Source: an uncultured Pelagibacteraceae bacterium (GTDB lineage: Bacteria > Pseudomonadota > Alphaproteobacteria > Pelagibacterales > AG-422-B15). Taken from it: a DNA stretch of 64,000 bases. Positions 61,909-64,000 of this stretch are shown here, one piece after another; within the stretch, counting starts at the first letter, position 1; every line of letters starts with the position of its first letter. Under the pieces are notes generated by a model. The model worked only from the letters and a program-made list of their open reading frames with translations, was not told where the DNA came from and did no database searches. Position numbers and translations under genes: made by a program. The stretch is from the NCBI GenBank assembly GCA_902523455.1, contig CABYZG010000004.1, positions 1-64,000 of the forward strand, written 5' to 3'.

Positions 61909-62739
61909 TCATAACCTTCCAATCTTTTTAATCTTACCATTTGATTTTAATATTCTTTTCTTCGCTGTACCTAATGGCTCAATCGCAGTTTTCATATGAA
62001 AAGCATTTGCATGAATGATATTCAAATTATCAATCATCATTGCAACATGCCCTTTCCAAAATACTAGATCCCCTGCTTTGAGATCTTTTTCATACTTAAC
62101 TTCATTCGTAACAAATATCTCTTGCATATCTGTATCCCTTGGAAAAGGCCTATTATTAATCTGATGGAGATTTTGGATTAACCCTGAACAATCTATGCCC
62201 ATTGAGTCTCTTCCACCCCATAGATAAGGGGTATCTAAGTATTGTTTTGATAAATCTATATGATTGAATTTGCTACTTTTAACCTTTACAAGATCTAGAC
62301 TTGGACACCAACCCAAATTTTTAATAAGCGAATATTTTCCCTTAATTTTAATTACCTCAACTAATGAGTTAAAACTCAAGTAACCTTTTGTGGCACTTTT
62401 TATATCTGGTTTAGTGTAAATAACTGTTCTTAAGGAGATTACTTTTGAATTAGGTTTATAAGTTTTTCTCGTTAGATTAATAGAAGGAGTATATCCAACA
62501 TAATTATCTCTTCGAGACTGAATCCAAGACCACCCATTTTTAGTTTCAAAGACATCGCATTCTTCACCATACAATAGTTGAGTACTTAATTTTGAATCTT
62601 TATTTGAATAAAGTGGAGAAAATGTGCTCTTAACTGTAGCCAGCTTCGCGTTCACATATTTTTTTCTTTTTACAATAGCTTTATATGCAGCTGAAGCTAA
62701 ATCTCTTCTAATTGGGGTAATTCTTGAATCAAATATCAC
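61909..62739 (-). CDS. NlpC/P60 (C40) peptidase with SH3-like domains
   Basis: A 276-residue protein. Two SH3-like stretches (about 34-90 and 97-150) precede an NlpC/P60 domain with catalytic Cys184 in GIDCSGLIQ and His231 in GHVAMMID. His243 may be the third residue. Such enzymes cut gamma-D-Glu-diamino acid bonds in peptidoglycan peptides. No signal peptide is seen, so it may act on recycled muropeptides in the cytoplasm, as in YkfC-like enzymes, consistent with the AmpG-like neighbour. Confidence 0.9.
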   Translation of the reverse strand: MIFDSRITPIRRDLASAAYKAIVKRKKYVNAKLATVKSTFSPLYSNKDSKLSTQLLYGEECDVFETKNGWSWIQSRRDNYVGYTPSINLTRKTYKPNSKVISLRTVIYTKPDIKSATKGYLSFNSLVEVIKIKGKYSLIKNLGWCPSLDLVKVKSSKFNHIDLSKQYLDTPYLWGGRDSMGIDCSGLIQNLHQINNRPFPRDTDMQEIFVTNEVKYEKDLKAGDLVFWKGHVAMMIDNLNIIHANAFHMKTAIEPLGTAKKRILKSNGKIKKIGRL

Positions 62740-62748
62740 TTCGAAAAA

Positions 62749-63069
62749 TTAAAGGGCAAGACCGAGATAGAGAAAAACAATTATTAAAATACCAATACCA
62801 CCAAAGATCATGGTCGCCCTAATCGTGACATCTAACTCCCTAGCTGCAAATAGGTGATAGATTAATGAGCCGATTAAAGGAATGAACATGACAATAAACG
62901 TCCAAATTAATTTTCCAGTCGTGCCTCTGTATTTTGAAAGAAATAAATCAAATAATGCAGTAGAAGTCCATGTTGCATATAAAAATATGGGGAGATAGTA
63001 GCCATAAAAGTTAAAAAATAATGATAAAAACGGTACATCATTTAATGGAAAAAAAGTAACACCTGGCAT
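62749..63069 (-). CDS. Small membrane protein, PLDc_N-like
   Basis: A 106-residue protein with three hydrophobic segments (about 16-40, 53-70 and 83-105). KLIWTFIVMFIPLIGSLIYHLFA resembles the PLDc_N two-helix motif (as in phospholipase D leaders), but the protein has no catalytic part. Function unknown. It lies between the NlpC/P60 gene (9-bp gap) and the beta-helix protein on the same strand. Confidence 0.7.
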   Translation of the reverse strand: MPGVTFFPLNDVPFLSLFFNFYGYYLPIFLYATWTSTALFDLFLSKYRGTTGKLIWTFIVMFIPLIGSLIYHLFAARELDVTIRATMIFGGIGILIIVFLYLGLAL

Positions 63070-63106
63070 TTAAAATCTCCTATAAATAGGTTAAACAATT
63101 AAACTA

Positions 63107-64000
63107 TTAGTTCAAATAGTTTCTTGCTTCTTCAGGTAGTTCAATATCATTCAGTACATCCTCGAATTGTTGAAAAACCTCGACAGCTGGCTTTACAGAC
63201 TTTCTGATCATATAGGTAGGTAAATTTTTTTTATCATATTCTAGATTTAACAACTTTTCCATAATTGGCATATTTGGTTGATTTTCAGGTTTAGGAAAAG
63301 ATCTCCAGTCACCTTGTTGATATCCACCGTCACTCGCATGAATAATTCTTGCAAGCGATGACCACATACCTGAGAGATCTGAACTAAGTGGAATGTACCC
63401 TGCATCACAATTATTTAAAGACTGCAAACCTGGTGGTATAGAAGTATTAAAATAGTTTCCTTTAAAACAGTTACCAAGATTGGATACGCCGCTAATTGCC
63501 ATGTCTGCCCTATTAGATGATAGAATTAGATTATCTTCAACTCTGTTTCCATGGGCAGGCCAATAATTCACATCAGCTGCCGCAGTAAGAATGACACCAT
63601 ATAAATCATGGTTAGCAATCACATTATTTTTGATTATGTTATTATTGCCACCAGCAATAATAACGCCGTTGCCAAAAGATAAATAAGTTGATTTTGTAGC
63701 AGGAGCATCATTGTTGTTATTATTTTCTATTAAATTTCCAATAATGAATGTCTCTCTTTCAGGAGGTAGTAATTCAGAATCTAATGTGTTAGGAGCTAGC
63801 CCCCCTTTATTATTTCTAAATACTGAACTAATAATGTAGAGAGAACCTCCAGAATTAGTTCCAGAATAACCAAGACCATTATTTTCTGAAATAACATTAT
63901 TTACAATTGCATCACACGGATAGCATTGCCCAATATAAAAACCTGCATCAGGAGATCCTGATGCATATGAATGTTCTAATACACCATCAACTGCATCAAA
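63107..64000 (-). CDS. Right-handed beta-helix repeat protein (partial)
   Basis: The C-terminal 297 codons or so of a larger protein; the frame stays open to the window edge at 64000 and the N-terminus is outside. Repeated strands such as AIVNNVISENNGLGYS, TFIIGNLIENNNNND, VIIAGGNNNIIKNNVIANHD and NRVEDNLILSSNRADMAI show the NosD/pectate-lyase-like beta-helix with asparagine ladders. A pair of cysteines lies in GQCYPCDAI. A short non-helical tail closes it. Probably exported and carbohydrate-related; the substrate cannot be told. Confidence 0.82.
   Translation of the reverse strand, partial: FDAVDGVLEHSYASGSPDAGFYIGQCYPCDAIVNNVISENNGLGYSGTNSGGSLYIISSVFRNNKGGLAPNTLDSELLPPERETFIIGNLIENNNNNDAPATKSTYLSFGNGVIIAGGNNNIIKNNVIANHDLYGVILTAAADVNYWPAHGNRVEDNLILSSNRADMAISGVSNLGNCFKGNYFNTSIPPGLQSLNNCDAGYIPLSSDLSGMWSSLARIIHASDGGYQQGDWRSFPKPENQPNMPIMEKLLNLEYDKKNLPTYMIRKSVKPAVEVFQQFEDVLNDIELPEEARNYLN

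Noticed and set aside
1-64000. CRISPR array, prophage, insertion sequence or restriction system
   Set aside because: No regularly spaced direct repeats, transposase, integrase, phage structural genes, methyltransferase or nuclease pair was seen on either strand.

Overview
The window is about one-third GC, densely packed and free of mobile elements. It looks like a streamlined marine alphaproteobacterium. Support: a gcrA cell-cycle regulator, a class I lysyl-tRNA synthetase, the SRP RNA-dnaX-ybaB-recR order, the rpmH-rnpA-yidD-yidC block, a membrane-anchored CycM-type cytochrome c, many 1-4 bp gene overlaps and several intact uptake systems. The genus cannot be fixed from the sequence; a low-GC lineage of the HIMB59/AEGEAN-169 kind is one possibility, offered as inference only.

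Layout. 1-6.2 kb: the end of an unidentified gene, an aldehyde dehydrogenase and a four-gene polyamine-type ABC importer. 6.2-12.9 kb: glutathione-linked genes (DsbA/HCCA-isomerase-like, two GSTs, DUF1330), then a membrane protein, a metallo-beta-lactamase-fold enzyme, a MarR-like regulator, a dienelactone hydrolase and an iron alcohol dehydrogenase. 12.9-18.6 kb: an EamA exporter divergent from a compact operon of serine hydrolase, GPH-type sugar symporter, galactokinase and GH1 glycosidase, read as galactoside import and breakdown. 18.6-32.7 kb: acyl-CoA metabolism (thiolase, thioesterase, enoyl-CoA hydratase, MaoC hydratase, two acyl-CoA dehydrogenases, a dienoyl-CoA-reductase-like SDR) with PsiE, Nudix, YbaK and RmlA-like genes and a TauE/TIGR02186/CcdA trio. 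31.3-41 kb: lysS-pyrD-tetR-SDR, folE, trkH, argD-argF, an ABC-2 permease and gcrA.

41-49.2 kb: an M48 lipoprotease with a possible 29-residue gene behind it, a second EamA exporter, tRNA-Arg(ACG), a TVP38-type protein, then rpmH-rnpA-yidD-yidC-argB-dapD-dapE on one strand. 49.2-52.7 kb: a 333-bp gap containing two tandem small membrane-protein ORFs and a dyad, followed by the ATP-grasp / alpha-E / transglutaminase cassette. 52.7-64 kb: truA-fmt-def, recR-ybaB-dnaX with the SRP RNA, nudC, kdsB-pheA, a cytochrome c, an AmpG-like permease, an NlpC/P60 hydrolase and the C-terminal part of a beta-helix protein running off the window.

Most promising for novelty are the small-ORF pair at 49264-49461 beside the ATP-grasp/transglutaminase cassette, the 29-residue ORF at 41006-41095, the dyad in the gcrA leader, the galactoside operon without visible galT/galE, and the glutathione gene cluster with its divergent dyad. 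No CRISPR array, prophage or insertion sequence was seen.
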